Shown: positions 52,785 to 61,719, numbered from the stretch's first letter. The stretch is DNA of 64,000 bases from HXMU1420-13 sp965228545 (GCA_965228545.1 OZ245822.1:3658001-3722000), one strand, 5' to 3'. Notes: generated from the sequence alone by a model not told the origin. Numbers and translations are program-made.

Positions 52785-53354
52785 ATGGCAAACGATATCA
52801 AATTACCCGAATCTGCGCGCGCGTTGCAGGGCATCGATTCAAAAAAAGCAATATATACCATCATTGGAATAAGCATTGTTGCCGTTCTAATGTTGTTTTG
52901 GTTAATCTACTTTAAACCGCCGGTAGTTACCGAGCTGCCATGGATAAAAAATTTATCAGCGCTGAACGCTACTTTTAATTCACTAAGCACCATTTTTCTG
53001 TTACTCGGTTTTAATGAGATTCGAAAAAAGCAGTTTGACAAGCACATGAACTATATGATTAGTGCTTTCATTACTTCAGCACTTTTTTTAGTTAGCTATA
53101 TTGTATACCACACGTTCGTAGGAGATACCAAGTTCATGAGTGAGGGGGTTATTCGTTATGTCTATTTCTTTATTCTGATCTCTCATATTGTACTTTCGGT
53201 GTTCGTAGTTCCTTTAGTACTTACCACCTTTTACTTTTCACTATCCGGGCAATTTGTTCGACATCGCAAAATTGCACGATGGACTTTTCCGATTTGGCTA
53301 TATGTTTCGGTTACGGGGGTGTTGGTATTTATTTTTCTAAAAGTATTTGGGTGA
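52785..53354 (+). CDS. DUF420 membrane protein (CtaM-like oxidase assembly factor)
   Basis: A 189-residue protein with five predicted membrane helices. It begins after a polar 25-residue leader, and includes LNATFNSLSTIFLLLGFNEI, HMNYMISAFITSALFLVSY and ISHIVLSVFVVPLVLTTFYF, the DUF420 pattern with conserved histidines in the helices (H87-region HMNY, YHTF, SHI). DUF420 includes CtaM, needed for caa3 oxidase function in Bacillus. It is divergent from the act-cox operon, which fits a role in making the caa3 oxidase. The family is sure; the exact role is inferred. Confidence 0.87.
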   Translation: MANDIKLPESARALQGIDSKKAIYTIIGISIVAVLMLFWLIYFKPPVVTELPWIKNLSALNATFNSLSTIFLLLGFNEIRKKQFDKHMNYMISAFITSALFLVSYIVYHTFVGDTKFMSEGVIRYVYFFILISHIVLSVFVVPLVLTTFYFSLSGQFVRHRKIARWTFPIWLYVSVTGVLVFIFLKVFG

Positions 53355-53356
53355 TA

Positions 53357-54079
53357 TCACACCAAATTATGAAAAACCCGTTGTACGTCTTCGTCTTGCT
53401 CTAACTTATCGATGATTGCCAATACTTCTTCGGCTTTTTCTTCATCTAAGGAAACGGTTGAATTAGGAATCCAGTCGGTCTCGGCACTTATAGGTTCGAT
53501 ATCTCTTTCTTCAAGAGCGTGTTGCAGGTTTCCGAATTCGGTAAACTCACAGCGAATCACCAAAATGCGGTTTCCTTCTTCGTCTTCACTTTCACCCATT
53601 TCGGTGAGACCGAAATCAATAAGTTCTAGTTCGAGTTCTTCTTCATCAAAATCGCCTGGTTTAATTTTGAACGAGCCTACTTGTGTGAACTGAAAAGCTA
53701 CACTGCCTGCGTTACCCAAATTGCCGCCATTTTTGTTAAAGATTGGGCGCACATTACCTACAGTACGAGTGTTATTATCGGTAGCGCACTCAACCAGAAC
53801 AGCTACTCCATGTGGTGCATAGCCTTCCAGCAGAACTTCATCCCAATTGGTAGAGTCCTTTCCCATCGCGCGCTTTATAGCACGATCTATGAGATCCTTA
53901 GGCATATTTACGCCTTTTCCGTTTTGGATGGCTCTTCGTAATGATGGATTCGTATCAGGATCAGGTCCGCCAGCTTTTACAGCGATCTCAATTTCTTTAC
54001 CGATTCGCGAAAACTGTTTGGCAATACGATTCCAGCGTGCAAATTTAGCGGCCTTCCTTACTTCAAAAATCCTACCCAT
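53357..54079 (-). CDS. yebC: YebC/PmpR-family protein (TACO1-like)
   Basis: A 240-residue protein covering the three YebC domains. It begins MGRIFEVRKAAKFARWNRIAKQ, has DPDTNPSLRRAIQNGKGVNMP in the first helical domain, GYAPHGVAVLVECATDNNTRT in the second and NKNGGNLGNAGSVAFQF in the third. YebC proteins were named transcription regulators, and related proteins are now linked to translation of difficult sequences. The gene converges on the DUF420 gene with two bases between the stops, so no terminator fits between them. Full length and intact. Confidence 0.92.
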   Translation of the reverse strand: MGRIFEVRKAAKFARWNRIAKQFSRIGKEIEIAVKAGGPDPDTNPSLRRAIQNGKGVNMPKDLIDRAIKRAMGKDSTNWDEVLLEGYAPHGVAVLVECATDNNTRTVGNVRPIFNKNGGNLGNAGSVAFQFTQVGSFKIKPGDFDEEELELELIDFGLTEMGESEDEEGNRILVIRCEFTEFGNLQHALEERDIEPISAETDWIPNSTVSLDEEKAEEVLAIIDKLEQDEDVQRVFHNLV

Positions 54080-54171
54080 GGTTCAAAAAATGTGTGATGA
54101 TTCACTTATTAATTCGAGGCTAAATTAACGTTTTCTCAATTGTATTGTAATAACTATCAAGAAATCATTTT

Positions 54172-54212
54172 TTCAATGTTCGATGTTCAATGTTCAATGT
54201 TCAATGTTCATC
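54172..54212. repeat. Tandem heptamer array TTCAATG
   Basis: Five units in 7-base phase at 54172-54206 (one, TTCGATG, has a single change), then a partial sixth unit to 54212. It lies seven bases past the cysM stop, between cysM and yebC, both on the minus strand. Read on the minus strand the unit is CATTGAA. It is of the same size class as the arrays at 32690 and 62955. Confidence 0.95.
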
Positions 54213-54218
54213 AACACA

Positions 54219-55097
54219 CTATTCAAACAAATCAGAACTGAGGTATCGATCTCCTCGATCGCAAACAATACTCACAATCACACCTTCATCAATTTCGGAG
54301 GCTACTTGCAAAGCTGCTGTCAATGCACCACCGGAGCTCATTCCGGCCAGAATTCCTTCTTCCGAAGCTAGCCTGCGTGTCATCTGTGTTGCTTCATCAG
54401 CACTTACATCAATAATTCGATCTACCCGCTTTGGCTCGTAGATTTTTGGCAAAAACTCGGGCGACCACCTGCGAATCCCGGGAATACGTGAACCATCGGT
54501 TGGTTGGGTTCCAACGATCTGAATAGCAGGATTTTGTTCTTTTAAATAACGAGAAACCCCCATTATTGTACCCGTTGTGCCCATCGCCGAAACAAAATGT
54601 GTAATTTTTCCTTCGGTATCGCGCCAGATTTCAGGACCGGTGGTTTTGTAATGCATTTTATAGTTATCCGGATTGGCGAATTGATTCAGAATATGATAAT
54701 CACCTGTGGCTGCCATTTCTTCTGCTAGCTGTCGAGAATATTCAATGGTTTGTTCGGCCGGTGTTAGAATTACCTCGGCTCCATAGGCTTTCATTGTTTT
54801 GATGCGCTCGGGTGTGGCTCCATCGGGCATAATCAGCGTCAAACTAATTCCTAATTTTCCCGCAACCATTGCCAAAGCAATTCCGGTATTTCCTGAGGTT
54901 GCTTCTACCAATCGATCACCCTTATTAATTTCCTTTCGATCCAGAGCACTTTTTATCATGTTGAAGGCCGCGCGATCTTTTACCGAGCCACCGGGATTTT
55001 GCCCTTCTAACTTCCCAAAAATTTTTACCGATTTATTAGGATTAATATGCTCAATTTCGACTAGTGGAGTATTTCCAATGAGATCCTGTAATTTCAT
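54219..55097 (-). CDS. cysM: Cysteine synthase (O-acetylserine sulfhydrylase, CysM/CysK type)
   Basis: A 292-residue PLP enzyme. It begins LQDLIGNTPLVEIEHIN, has the Schiff-base lysine in GGSVKDRAAF, the substrate loop EATSGNTGIALAM and the cofactor phosphate site near GTTGTIMGV. The length and short loops fit the CysM-like branch. It replaces the acetyl group of O-acetylserine with sulfide to make cysteine. The start overlaps the cysE stop by four bases, so the two pathway enzymes are coupled. A heptamer array follows the stop. Confidence 0.92.
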   Translation of the reverse strand: MKLQDLIGNTPLVEIEHINPNKSVKIFGKLEGQNPGGSVKDRAAFNMIKSALDRKEINKGDRLVEATSGNTGIALAMVAGKLGISLTLIMPDGATPERIKTMKAYGAEVILTPAEQTIEYSRQLAEEMAATGDYHILNQFANPDNYKMHYKTTGPEIWRDTEGKITHFVSAMGTTGTIMGVSRYLKEQNPAIQIVGTQPTDGSRIPGIRRWSPEFLPKIYEPKRVDRIIDVSADEATQMTRRLASEEGILAGMSSGGALTAALQVASEIDEGVIVSIVCDRGDRYLSSDLFE

Positions 55098-55930
55098 GAT
55101 TGTGTTTTGATGATATTCGTTTCAAAAGCGTTTTCACCTTCGGCACTAACTCGTGTTGAATAATGAACCGTTGAGTTTGGAGGAATGCTTTTGGTGATCC
55201 AAACATTGCCACCAACCGTGCTGTTTTTACCAATTACCGTTTCTCCACCTAAAATGGTTGCATTGGAATAAATCACCACGTGATCTTCGATGGTTGGATG
55301 ACGTTTAGTTTTAGCGTCTTCCTTTTTTACACTCAAAGCCCCAAGCGTAACCCCTTGGTAAATTTTAACATGGTTACCGATTATTGTTGTTTCGCCAATA
55401 ACTATTCCGGTACCATGATCGATACAAAAATGAGACCCAATTTTGGCGTTTGGGTGAATGTCAATTCCGGTAATATTGTGTGCTAGCTCGGTAATCATTC
55501 GTGGGATGATCTGCACGCCACTTTTCGCCAATTGATGAGCCAACCGATAAGCTGCAATCGCATAAAACCCAGGATAAGATCGAATGACTTCATCTTCACT
55601 AACTGCCGCAGGATCACCTTTATACATCGCTGTTACATCCTGATGAAGATCAGCATATATCTGCGGGATGGCATCAAAAAACGATCGAGTAATTTCCCAT
55701 GCATCAAAACCGGTGGTTTTACTTTGGGTATACAGCAATTCGTATAATTCTTCTTTCAGATTTAGTAGATGAAGATTGAAGGCTTCCAGATTTTGATGGT
55801 CTACCTTCGAATAATTCGGAAAAAGAGTGCCCAAAAGTCCTTCGAAAAAGTTCTGTACTTCTTCACGTGATGGACACTGCACACATTCTTTATGAGATTC
55901 GAATAGTTGTTGAATAAATTCGTCGTTCAT
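55094..55930 (-). CDS. cysE: Serine O-acetyltransferase
   Basis: A 278-residue enzyme with an N-terminal helical domain and a C-terminal left-handed beta helix. The catalytic region has HPNAKIGSHFCIDHGTGIVIGE with the key Asp-His pair, then KIYQGVTLGA and repeats such as GGETVIGKNSTVGG. It makes O-acetylserine from serine and acetyl-CoA for the sulfhydrylase encoded next. The N-terminal ~110 residues are longer than in EpsC/short CysE. The C-terminal tail that CysE often uses to bind cysteine synthase ends here in NIIKTQS and lacks the usual final Ile, so complex formation is doubtful. Confidence 0.92.
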   Translation of the reverse strand: MNDEFIQQLFESHKECVQCPSREEVQNFFEGLLGTLFPNYSKVDHQNLEAFNLHLLNLKEELYELLYTQSKTTGFDAWEITRSFFDAIPQIYADLHQDVTAMYKGDPAAVSEDEVIRSYPGFYAIAAYRLAHQLAKSGVQIIPRMITELAHNITGIDIHPNAKIGSHFCIDHGTGIVIGETTIIGNHVKIYQGVTLGALSVKKEDAKTKRHPTIEDHVVIYSNATILGGETVIGKNSTVGGNVWITKSIPPNSTVHYSTRVSAEGENAFETNIIKTQS

Positions 55931-55996
55931 TACTTTTTAACTGTTTGGCAGCCTAACAATTGTAAAGGAATTACGGTTCGTTTTGATGGGGCACTA

Positions 55997-57166
55997 TCAA
56001 TAAAAAGTGATGTTTACAGGAGTCGGTACTTCCAAAGTATTCCCACTGAATGTTAGGGTACCCGTTTCAGAATCTATCTCAAAAATGGCGATGTTATCTG
56101 AGTTTTGATTGGCCACATACAGCTGAACTCCACTTGGGTGCAACGCAAAATTTCTAGGTATCTCACCCTCTGAACTAATCCGTTGCAGAGCAGTAAGTTT
56201 GCCGGTTTCTTCATCAACAGAAAAAGCAGCAATGGAATTGTGTCCCCGATTGGATGCATACACATACCTTCCATTTGGATGCACATGAATATCTGCGGTG
56301 GAATTCCAATCGGTAAATGAATCAGGTAGGGTAGAAATGGTGTGAATTTGAGTGAGTGCACCCGATTCCTGATCGTATTCCATCACCGAAACAGTACTGT
56401 TTAATTCGTTCATCACATAAACGAGGTTTTTGGTGGGATGAAAATCCATGTGACGAGGTCCTGCCCCCGGTTCAGATTGAGCAAATTCCTGTGCAGTTTT
56501 GGATACTGTACCGTCATCGTGATTGATTCGATAACTCCAGATTTTATCGGAGCCCAAATCAGGAATAAAGAGAAAATTATTGTCAGGACTGATTTTCGTC
56601 ATGTGCGGATGCGAAGAACCTTGGTTTGGATGAGGTCCGGATCCTTCATGATTCAATTCTTGAACAAATTCCAGGCTTCCGTCTTCTAAACGTCTATATA
56701 CCATCGCAACGCCACCCTGATAATTGGCAACAAAAACAAGTTTACCGGTAGCATCAACACTTACATAACAAGGCGAATAAGCATTTGTGGGATATCGACC
56801 AATTTCGGTTAGAGTGGCATCTTCCGAAATGGAATAAGCAACTACAAGTCCTGAACCTGATTCACCACCACCAATTTCACTCACCGCATATAAATTTTTC
56901 TGGTCAGGTGATATTGTTAAAAACGATGGATTTACAAGTTCAGCAGCTAGTTGAACGTCATTGATTGCAAATCCATCATTGGTTAATTCTCCTACATAAA
57001 TTCCATCACCTTTTCCATTTACCCAGCCTTCGTCTTGGGTATAAGTGCCAATAAATACTTTCTGAGGCTGATTAATTGTTTCGATTTTTTGATCTTGAGT
57101 TGAAGGCTTATTCCCACATTGTGTAATTAAAATTACTAATGTTAAGAGTACGAGTTGGTGGTACAT
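55997..57166 (-). CDS. Lactonase-family beta-propeller (6-phosphogluconolactonase YbhE-like), exported
   Basis: A 389-residue protein. The N-terminus is a hydrophobic signal (LVLLTLVILITQCG), with a lipobox-like cysteine whose preceding residue Q is not ideal. The rest is a seven-bladed propeller of the Lactonase family (PF10282), with repeats such as FIGTYTQDEGWVNGKGDGIY, FLTISPDQKNLYAVSEIGGG and IHVHPNGRYVYASNRGHNSI. In cytoplasmic relatives it hydrolyses 6-phosphogluconolactone; an exported form probably acts on another lactone or binds sugar. A cytochrome c pseudogene follows it upstream on the same strand. Confidence 0.85.
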   Translation of the reverse strand: MYHQLVLLTLVILITQCGNKPSTQDQKIETINQPQKVFIGTYTQDEGWVNGKGDGIYVGELTNDGFAINDVQLAAELVNPSFLTISPDQKNLYAVSEIGGGESGSGLVVAYSISEDATLTEIGRYPTNAYSPCYVSVDATGKLVFVANYQGGVAMVYRRLEDGSLEFVQELNHEGSGPHPNQGSSHPHMTKISPDNNFLFIPDLGSDKIWSYRINHDDGTVSKTAQEFAQSEPGAGPRHMDFHPTKNLVYVMNELNSTVSVMEYDQESGALTQIHTISTLPDSFTDWNSTADIHVHPNGRYVYASNRGHNSIAAFSVDEETGKLTALQRISSEGEIPRNFALHPSGVQLYVANQNSDNIAIFEIDSETGTLTFSGNTLEVPTPVNITFY

Positions 57167-57180
57167 TTGGTAAGTGTGAG

Positions 57181-57756
57181 TTAGTCGTTTACTGCAACAA
57201 AACGCTCCATAGTATTTGATATCGGCGCTAAAGTTTGAAGGTAGGCATAAATGGTTCGTAAATCTTCCTCATTCACCTTACTATACAAGCGCCACGGCAT
57301 GGAAGTATTGTTTTCGCCGGGAGTGATTGCTCTGTAGACTTCCCCATCCGTCCAATCACCAAGATTATTTGGAGTTAGATTTTTTGCGTAAAAATCACCC
57401 GGAAATCCATGTTCCAAACCAAACAGATTTTCTCATTTACCAAGGTTTTCTTCATCCAAAATATGACCGAATTGCGCATGATCCCGATTGGAGTGGCAAT
57501 CGGTACATAAGTAGATATAGTTTGCTAAATACTTTCCCCGTTCAATACGCTCTGGTGAGAGCTACACACTTAGCTCAGGCGTATTTTCAACCGACGGTAG
57601 CGCGGTATTCATATAGGCTAAAACGCTCACTATCAATAATACCAATACAGTTACAATTACAGCTAAGATTTTCCCCTTTAACTTCTTAGTACCCAATGTT
57701 TTGTTGATATTCCCCTCTATCGAAAAGTCGGCTAAAACTTGTTTTACCGCAATCAA
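57181..57756 (-). pseudogene. Cytochrome c pseudogene with two in-frame stop codons
   Basis: One continuous minus-strand frame (all parts in the same phase) encodes a membrane-anchored cytochrome c, broken by TAG at 57564-57562 and TGA at 57435-57433. The N-terminal piece has a helix (ILAVIVTVLVLLIVSVLAYM). The middle piece, between the two stops, has PERIERGKYLAN and the heme motif CTDCHSNRDHAQFG. The last piece has GFPGDFYAKNLTPNNLGDWTDGEVYRAI and MPWRLYSKV. All three are expected parts of one monoheme family. There is no frameshift. The first codon is a TTG. It may be a dead gene, or the stops may be sequencing errors. Confidence 0.85.
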
Positions 57757-57830
57757 AATTGCGAATTAAAATCCTCTTTGCCTTTTTAAGGCAGATATAT
57801 CACATTGGCAACTCATCAAATTGACACGAA

Positions 57831-59195
57831 ATGAGCGATCCAAAATCTAAGATTCATAATAAAAGTTGGCTCCAAAAAGTAGCTGAGCAAAGCTGGGAGC
57901 CTGAGTTGTTGATATCGGGTTTGGCTATTTATGCGACGTTAAATATGCCGCAGTATGTTTGGAAGTTCCACGATTACTATAGCTACAATTTACAAACCGG
58001 TACAGGATTTATCGACGAATTGATTCCAATTTTAGTGGTTGGGGTATTGTTAACCGGATTACAAGCGCTGAGCTTTGCATTCATTTTTCATTTTGTGGTG
58101 CGCGCTTTTTGGGTTGGGTTGATGGGATTGACATCGGTATACCGCGATGGAATTAAGTACGACGATCTGCAATACAGCGAGTACTACCGCCAAGAGATGA
58201 AGAAAAGGATAGGAGATAAGGATTCTTTCCTTTTAGCTGCAGATAAACTGGCAAGTCTGATCTTCTCTGTTGCCTCACTGTTTGTTTTGTACTTGATCGG
58301 TGTGATGATCATTTACGTGATCTTTTTCTTGCTCATGAACGGTGTAAAGCTGATGGTGAGTGAGGAAACTTTTGATCTGTATTCTACGATCATACTTATT
58401 GTGGCTGGCGTTGTTTTATTTGGGATAGCTGCACTTTCTATTGTATTGAATGCCGAAAAGTTCAGAACGCAGGAAAAATACGCAAAGCTACATTTTCTGA
58501 TCACCTGGCACTTTTCGAACCTGTTTTACCCCTTCATTAATAAGCCGATTCAGTTCATAAACCTCACGTTTTTGTCGAATCAAAACATGAAAAAGGTATC
58601 CTATTATGGAGCGGCCTATTTCGCTGTTTTTATGGCAGTTTTCATGTATAACACCTTCCAGTTGATGGGAGCAGATTTGTTTGAACCCAGAGATTTTTAT
58701 GCACATCGTTCAACTGCAGCAACAATAAATGCTACCAACTATGAAAGCGAATTCGAAGGCGCTTTTTTTGATAGTCCAATTATTGCTTCTCCGACCATTA
58801 AGAGAGGAGATTTATTGTCGGTTTACATTCCATATTCAAAAATGATGGATAAAAAACTCGGTCTGTATTGCATTGAGTTTTCCACAGCAGATTCCTTAAG
58901 CAGATACGAGCGCAGAAAACAACGAAACGAGCACAATATTGAATGTGCCAATGCCTTCTTTTCGGTGGTAATAAATGAAGAAGATACTCTGGATTCTGAT
59001 TTTCTCTTTTACAATCATCCGAAAACCAATCAGGCGGGATTTAAAGGCTACTATGCACTTTCCGATACATTAAATAGTGGCAGAAATACGGTTGGGATTT
59101 ATCGCCAAGCAGTAGATGAAGCCGACGCCCGAAGAGATTCCACCGGGCGATTAAAAACCTATGAAGCAGAAATTCCTTTTTGGGTTGTAGATTAA
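57831..59195 (+). CDS. Unrecognised polytopic membrane protein with C-terminal soluble domain
   Basis: A 454-residue protein that I do not recognise. It has about six membrane segments in the first ~280 residues (including LIPILVVGVLLTGLQALSF, IFSVASLFVLYLIGVMII, STIILIVAGVVLFGIAALSI and YYGAAYFAVFMAVFMYNTF). About 170 soluble residues follow, rich in charge, with SRYERRKQRNEHNIEC and a DxxDxD-like INEEDTLDSD. The N-terminal soluble part starts with KSKIHNKSWLQKVAEQSWEPELL. It stands alone on its strand between the cytochrome pseudogene and an inverted repeat. No enzyme motif was found. Function is unknown. Confidence 0.7.
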   Translation: MSDPKSKIHNKSWLQKVAEQSWEPELLISGLAIYATLNMPQYVWKFHDYYSYNLQTGTGFIDELIPILVVGVLLTGLQALSFAFIFHFVVRAFWVGLMGLTSVYRDGIKYDDLQYSEYYRQEMKKRIGDKDSFLLAADKLASLIFSVASLFVLYLIGVMIIYVIFFLLMNGVKLMVSEETFDLYSTIILIVAGVVLFGIAALSIVLNAEKFRTQEKYAKLHFLITWHFSNLFYPFINKPIQFINLTFLSNQNMKKVSYYGAAYFAVFMAVFMYNTFQLMGADLFEPRDFYAHRSTAATINATNYESEFEGAFFDSPIIASPTIKRGDLLSVYIPYSKMMDKKLGLYCIEFSTADSLSRYERRKQRNEHNIECANAFFSVVINEEDTLDSDFLFYNHPKTNQAGFKGYYALSDTLNSGRNTVGIYRQAVDEADARRDSTGRLKTYEAEIPFWVVD

Positions 59196-59207
59196 TTTAG
59201 AGTGATC

Positions 59208-59277
59208 AAGTGTTGAGGTATTCAGGTGTTGAGGTGCGAAGAACGTCAACACATCGCCCTTCAACACTTAAACACTT
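59208..59277. repeat. Inverted and direct repeat region between two genes
   Basis: A 9-base perfect inverted repeat AAGTGTTGA (59208-59216) / TCAACACTT (59261-59269), followed by a second AACACTT (59271-59277) and a short T run. The unit GTGTTGAGGT occurs twice (59210-59219 and 59226-59235). It may work as a terminator for the gene before it, or be a remnant of the same repeat class as the heptamer arrays. Confidence 0.75.
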
Positions 59278-59294
59278 TTTCCTTATCATTGAGG

Positions 59295-60851
59295 ATGCAA
59301 AAAGAACTACAGCTACGGGTTTTTCCGGAAATAGCCGGACAGCCTGCGGAACTTCAAGCTTTCGTTTCTAAGAAGATTGGAATTCCCGAATCAGAAATTC
59401 GTCACATCGAAATTGTAAAGAGATCGATTGATGCCCGCCAAAAGCAAATCTACATCAATCTGAAACTTAAGGTGTTCATTAACGAGGATTTTGAGGAAAT
59501 ACCTGTTCAACTACCTGATTATCCCGATGTTCGAAATGCGAAAGAAGTATTGATTGTTGGATTAGGCCCTGCAGGATTATTCGCAGCTCTGAAACTCATC
59601 GAGCAAGGACTAAAACCGGTAGTGCTGGAACGCGGAAAAGATGTGAAAGCCCGAATCAAAGATTTGAAGGGAATCAACGTTCACCACGTTGTAAACGAAG
59701 ATTCGAATTACTGTTTTGGCGAAGGAGGAGCCGGAACCTATTCGGATGGCAAGCTTTACACCCGATCCAAAAAACGCGGGGATGTAAACCGAATTCTTGA
59801 ATTGTTAGTCGGATTCGGAGCCGTAAAAGAGATTATGGTGGAGGCTCAACCACATATTGGTACAAACAAACTGCCCGGTATCATCGCGAAGATGCGCGAA
59901 ACAATTTTGGAGCGTGGCGGCGAAATTCATTTCAACACTCGTGTTACCGACTTCTTGTTGGATGCTGACTCCATAAAAGGCGTGAAAACAAAATCTGGGG
60001 AAGTGTTTAAAGCAGATCAAGTGATTTTGGCAACAGGTCATTCCGCTCGTGATATTTTCGAATTACTCCATCAAAAAGAAATAGAGATAGAATTAAAACC
60101 CATCGCGGTTGGAGTTCGGGTAGAACATGCCCAGTCTTTGATTGATCGAATTCAGTACTCATGCGATGATCGCGGTGAGTATCTGCCTCCATCCCCATAC
60201 AGTATTGTAAAACAAGTGGATGGGCGTGGCGTGTATTCCTTTTGTATGTGTCCCGGTGGGGTTATTGCACCCTGTGCTACCAGTCCGGGCGAAATTGTAA
60301 CCAATGGTTGGTCATCTTCCCGTCGAGCCCGCTCCACGGCAAATTCGGGGATTGTGGTAGAACTTCGAGAAGCAGATTTTAAACCATTCGAAAAATTTGG
60401 ACCTTTAGCCGCCATGGAATTTCAGAAATCCATCGAGCGGAAAGCATGGAAGGCGGCAGGAGAAACTCAAACCGCACCTGCTCAAAAACTACTCGACTTT
60501 GTGGAAGGAAGAATGTCTTCGAATTTGCCCGATACTTCGTATTCGCCGGGAATAACTCCGGTAGAATTAGGGGAAGTATTGCCGAATTTTGTACACAAAG
60601 CGTTGCAGAAAGGATTCCGAATGTTTGATAAATCCATGCGTGGATATCTCACAAACGAAGCGGTAGTTCATGCTCCAGAAACACGTACATCCTCGCCTGT
60701 TCGAATCCCCAGAGATCGAAAAACGCTTGAGCATGTTCGCATCAAAGGATTATTTCCGTGCGGGGAAGGGGCCGGATATGCCGGTGGAATTGTATCGGCA
60801 GCGACAGATGGGGAAAAGGTAGCGGCCGCAATTGCGGCTATTAATAATTAG
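59295..60851 (+). CDS. FAD-dependent oxidoreductase (NAD(P)/FAD family), role unknown
   Basis: A protein of 518 residues if it starts at ATG 59295. An in-frame TTG at 59226 would lie inside the repeat region and is rejected. The N-terminal ~70 residues are a small alpha/beta domain (LRVFPEIAGQPAELQAFVSK). Next is the FAD-binding VLIVGLGPAGLFAALKL, then VVLERGKDVKARIKDL, NYCFGEGGAGTYSDGKLYTR and VILATGHSARDIFELL. It matches a widespread, uncharacterised FAD oxidoreductase family that is sometimes annotated as a putative FAD-binding dehydrogenase. The stop TAG at 60849-60851 falls in an ATTAGGA-like repeat. Function unknown. Confidence 0.82.
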   Translation: MQKELQLRVFPEIAGQPAELQAFVSKKIGIPESEIRHIEIVKRSIDARQKQIYINLKLKVFINEDFEEIPVQLPDYPDVRNAKEVLIVGLGPAGLFAALKLIEQGLKPVVLERGKDVKARIKDLKGINVHHVVNEDSNYCFGEGGAGTYSDGKLYTRSKKRGDVNRILELLVGFGAVKEIMVEAQPHIGTNKLPGIIAKMRETILERGGEIHFNTRVTDFLLDADSIKGVKTKSGEVFKADQVILATGHSARDIFELLHQKEIEIELKPIAVGVRVEHAQSLIDRIQYSCDDRGEYLPPSPYSIVKQVDGRGVYSFCMCPGGVIAPCATSPGEIVTNGWSSSRRARSTANSGIVVELREADFKPFEKFGPLAAMEFQKSIERKAWKAAGETQTAPAQKLLDFVEGRMSSNLPDTSYSPGITPVELGEVLPNFVHKALQKGFRMFDKSMRGYLTNEAVVHAPETRTSSPVRIPRDRKTLEHVRIKGLFPCGEGAGYAGGIVSAATDGEKVAAAIAAINN

Positions 60852-60910
60852 GAATATGAGAATTAGGAATAAAACTCCAGACCGTCATCCTGAGGGTACT
60901 TCCGAAGGAT
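60846..60910. repeat. Interspersed repeat: AATTAGGAAT direct copies plus a CATCCTGAGG..GAAGGATC element
   Basis: Two copies of AATTAGGAAT (60846-60855 and 60861-60870) are followed by the sequence CATCCTGAGGG to GAAGGATC at about 60886-60911, a form of the scattered CATCCTGAG/GAAGGATC element seen between genes in many bacteria. Inner arms ATCCT (60887-60891) and AGGAT (60906-60910) pair. The first copy contains the stop of the FAD gene, and the element is read as codons 10-18 or so of the next gene. Confidence 0.75.
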
Positions 60911-61719
60911 CTGATCGGGTTTTAACTTGGATAGTTTTATTCAGTGTATTGTTTGGATTCTCTTGCAATTTCAACGCTGCAAAGCCCGGTAAGCAGGTGT
61001 TGATTACAGAGGGACTTTCGGGAAATAGGGTGGACGGATATTGGTTGTATTTGCCCAAAAATTATGATGAAACAAAAAAGTATCCCGTTATTCTTTTTCT
61101 TACAGGCGGACTTGGAGTAAGCAGCCAAAAAATTGATGCAAAACATGACGGTCCGGCAAAGTTTGCCATTCAGGAATTCCCAGATCCCGAAATCGCAGCA
61201 ATGGTTCAAGACTCATTTATAATTATAAATCCACATCTGGATATTGGTCCGCCGGAAACGAAAGGCTGGCATCATCACTCTGAAACATTGTTCAACATTC
61301 TTGAAGAAGTTTCGGCAACATATTCGGGAGACAAGAATCGGGTTATACTTACAGGATTAAGTCATGGTGCAGGTGGTAGCTGGGAGATCGCAAAAAAGTA
61401 TTCCGATAAAATTGCAGCTTTGATTCCCATTGCCGGTCGAATTAAATGCGAGAATGACTGTGACAATATCGGTGATACTCCATTTTGGATCATTCATAAC
61501 AAAGATGACGATAGGGTCTCAGTCAGATATGCAGAGGAGGTTTATCAACACTTAACAGATTACAGAGCGTTAAATCTCGAGCAAAAAGAAACTATAGATT
61601 CGGTTCCAAATTCAGAATTTGTATACTCAATCATAAATGAGTCGGGGCATGATGCATGGAATCCGGCGTATTCTAATCCAAATATTTACAAATGGTTATT
61701 AGAGCAAACAAGAAACTGA
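60856..61719 (+). CDS. Alpha/beta-hydrolase lipoprotein, N-terminus extended by a repeat
   Basis: About 287 residues from ATG 60856. A hydrophobic segment (WIVLFSVLFGFSCNF) with a lipobox-like FGFSC marks a lipoprotein signal. An alpha/beta-hydrolase domain follows: nucleophile motif LTGLSHGAGG, acid in HNKDDDRVS and histidine in ESGHDAWNP, so the Ser-Asp-His triad is complete. It resembles exported esterases of the prolyl-oligopeptidase/phospholipase type. The first ~20 residues (RIRNKTPDRHPEGTSEGSD) are encoded by the interspersed repeat and are a poor signal-peptide start, so the repeat has probably replaced or shifted the original start. Substrate unknown. Confidence 0.75.
   Translation: MRIRNKTPDRHPEGTSEGSDRVLTWIVLFSVLFGFSCNFNAAKPGKQVLITEGLSGNRVDGYWLYLPKNYDETKKYPVILFLTGGLGVSSQKIDAKHDGPAKFAIQEFPDPEIAAMVQDSFIIINPHLDIGPPETKGWHHHSETLFNILEEVSATYSGDKNRVILTGLSHGAGGSWEIAKKYSDKIAALIPIAGRIKCENDCDNIGDTPFWIIHNKDDDRVSVRYAEEVYQHLTDYRALNLEQKETIDSVPNSEFVYSIINESGHDAWNPAYSNPNIYKWLLEQTRN

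Noticed and set aside
57418..57561. Frameshift in the cytochrome c gene
   Set aside because: The pieces on either side are in the same phase and the middle piece reads on in frame, so the breaks are stop codons, not indels.
59226..59294. N-terminal extension of the FAD oxidoreductase from a TTG start
   Set aside because: These codons lie in the inverted-repeat region and do not resemble the family; ATG at 59295 fits the family start.
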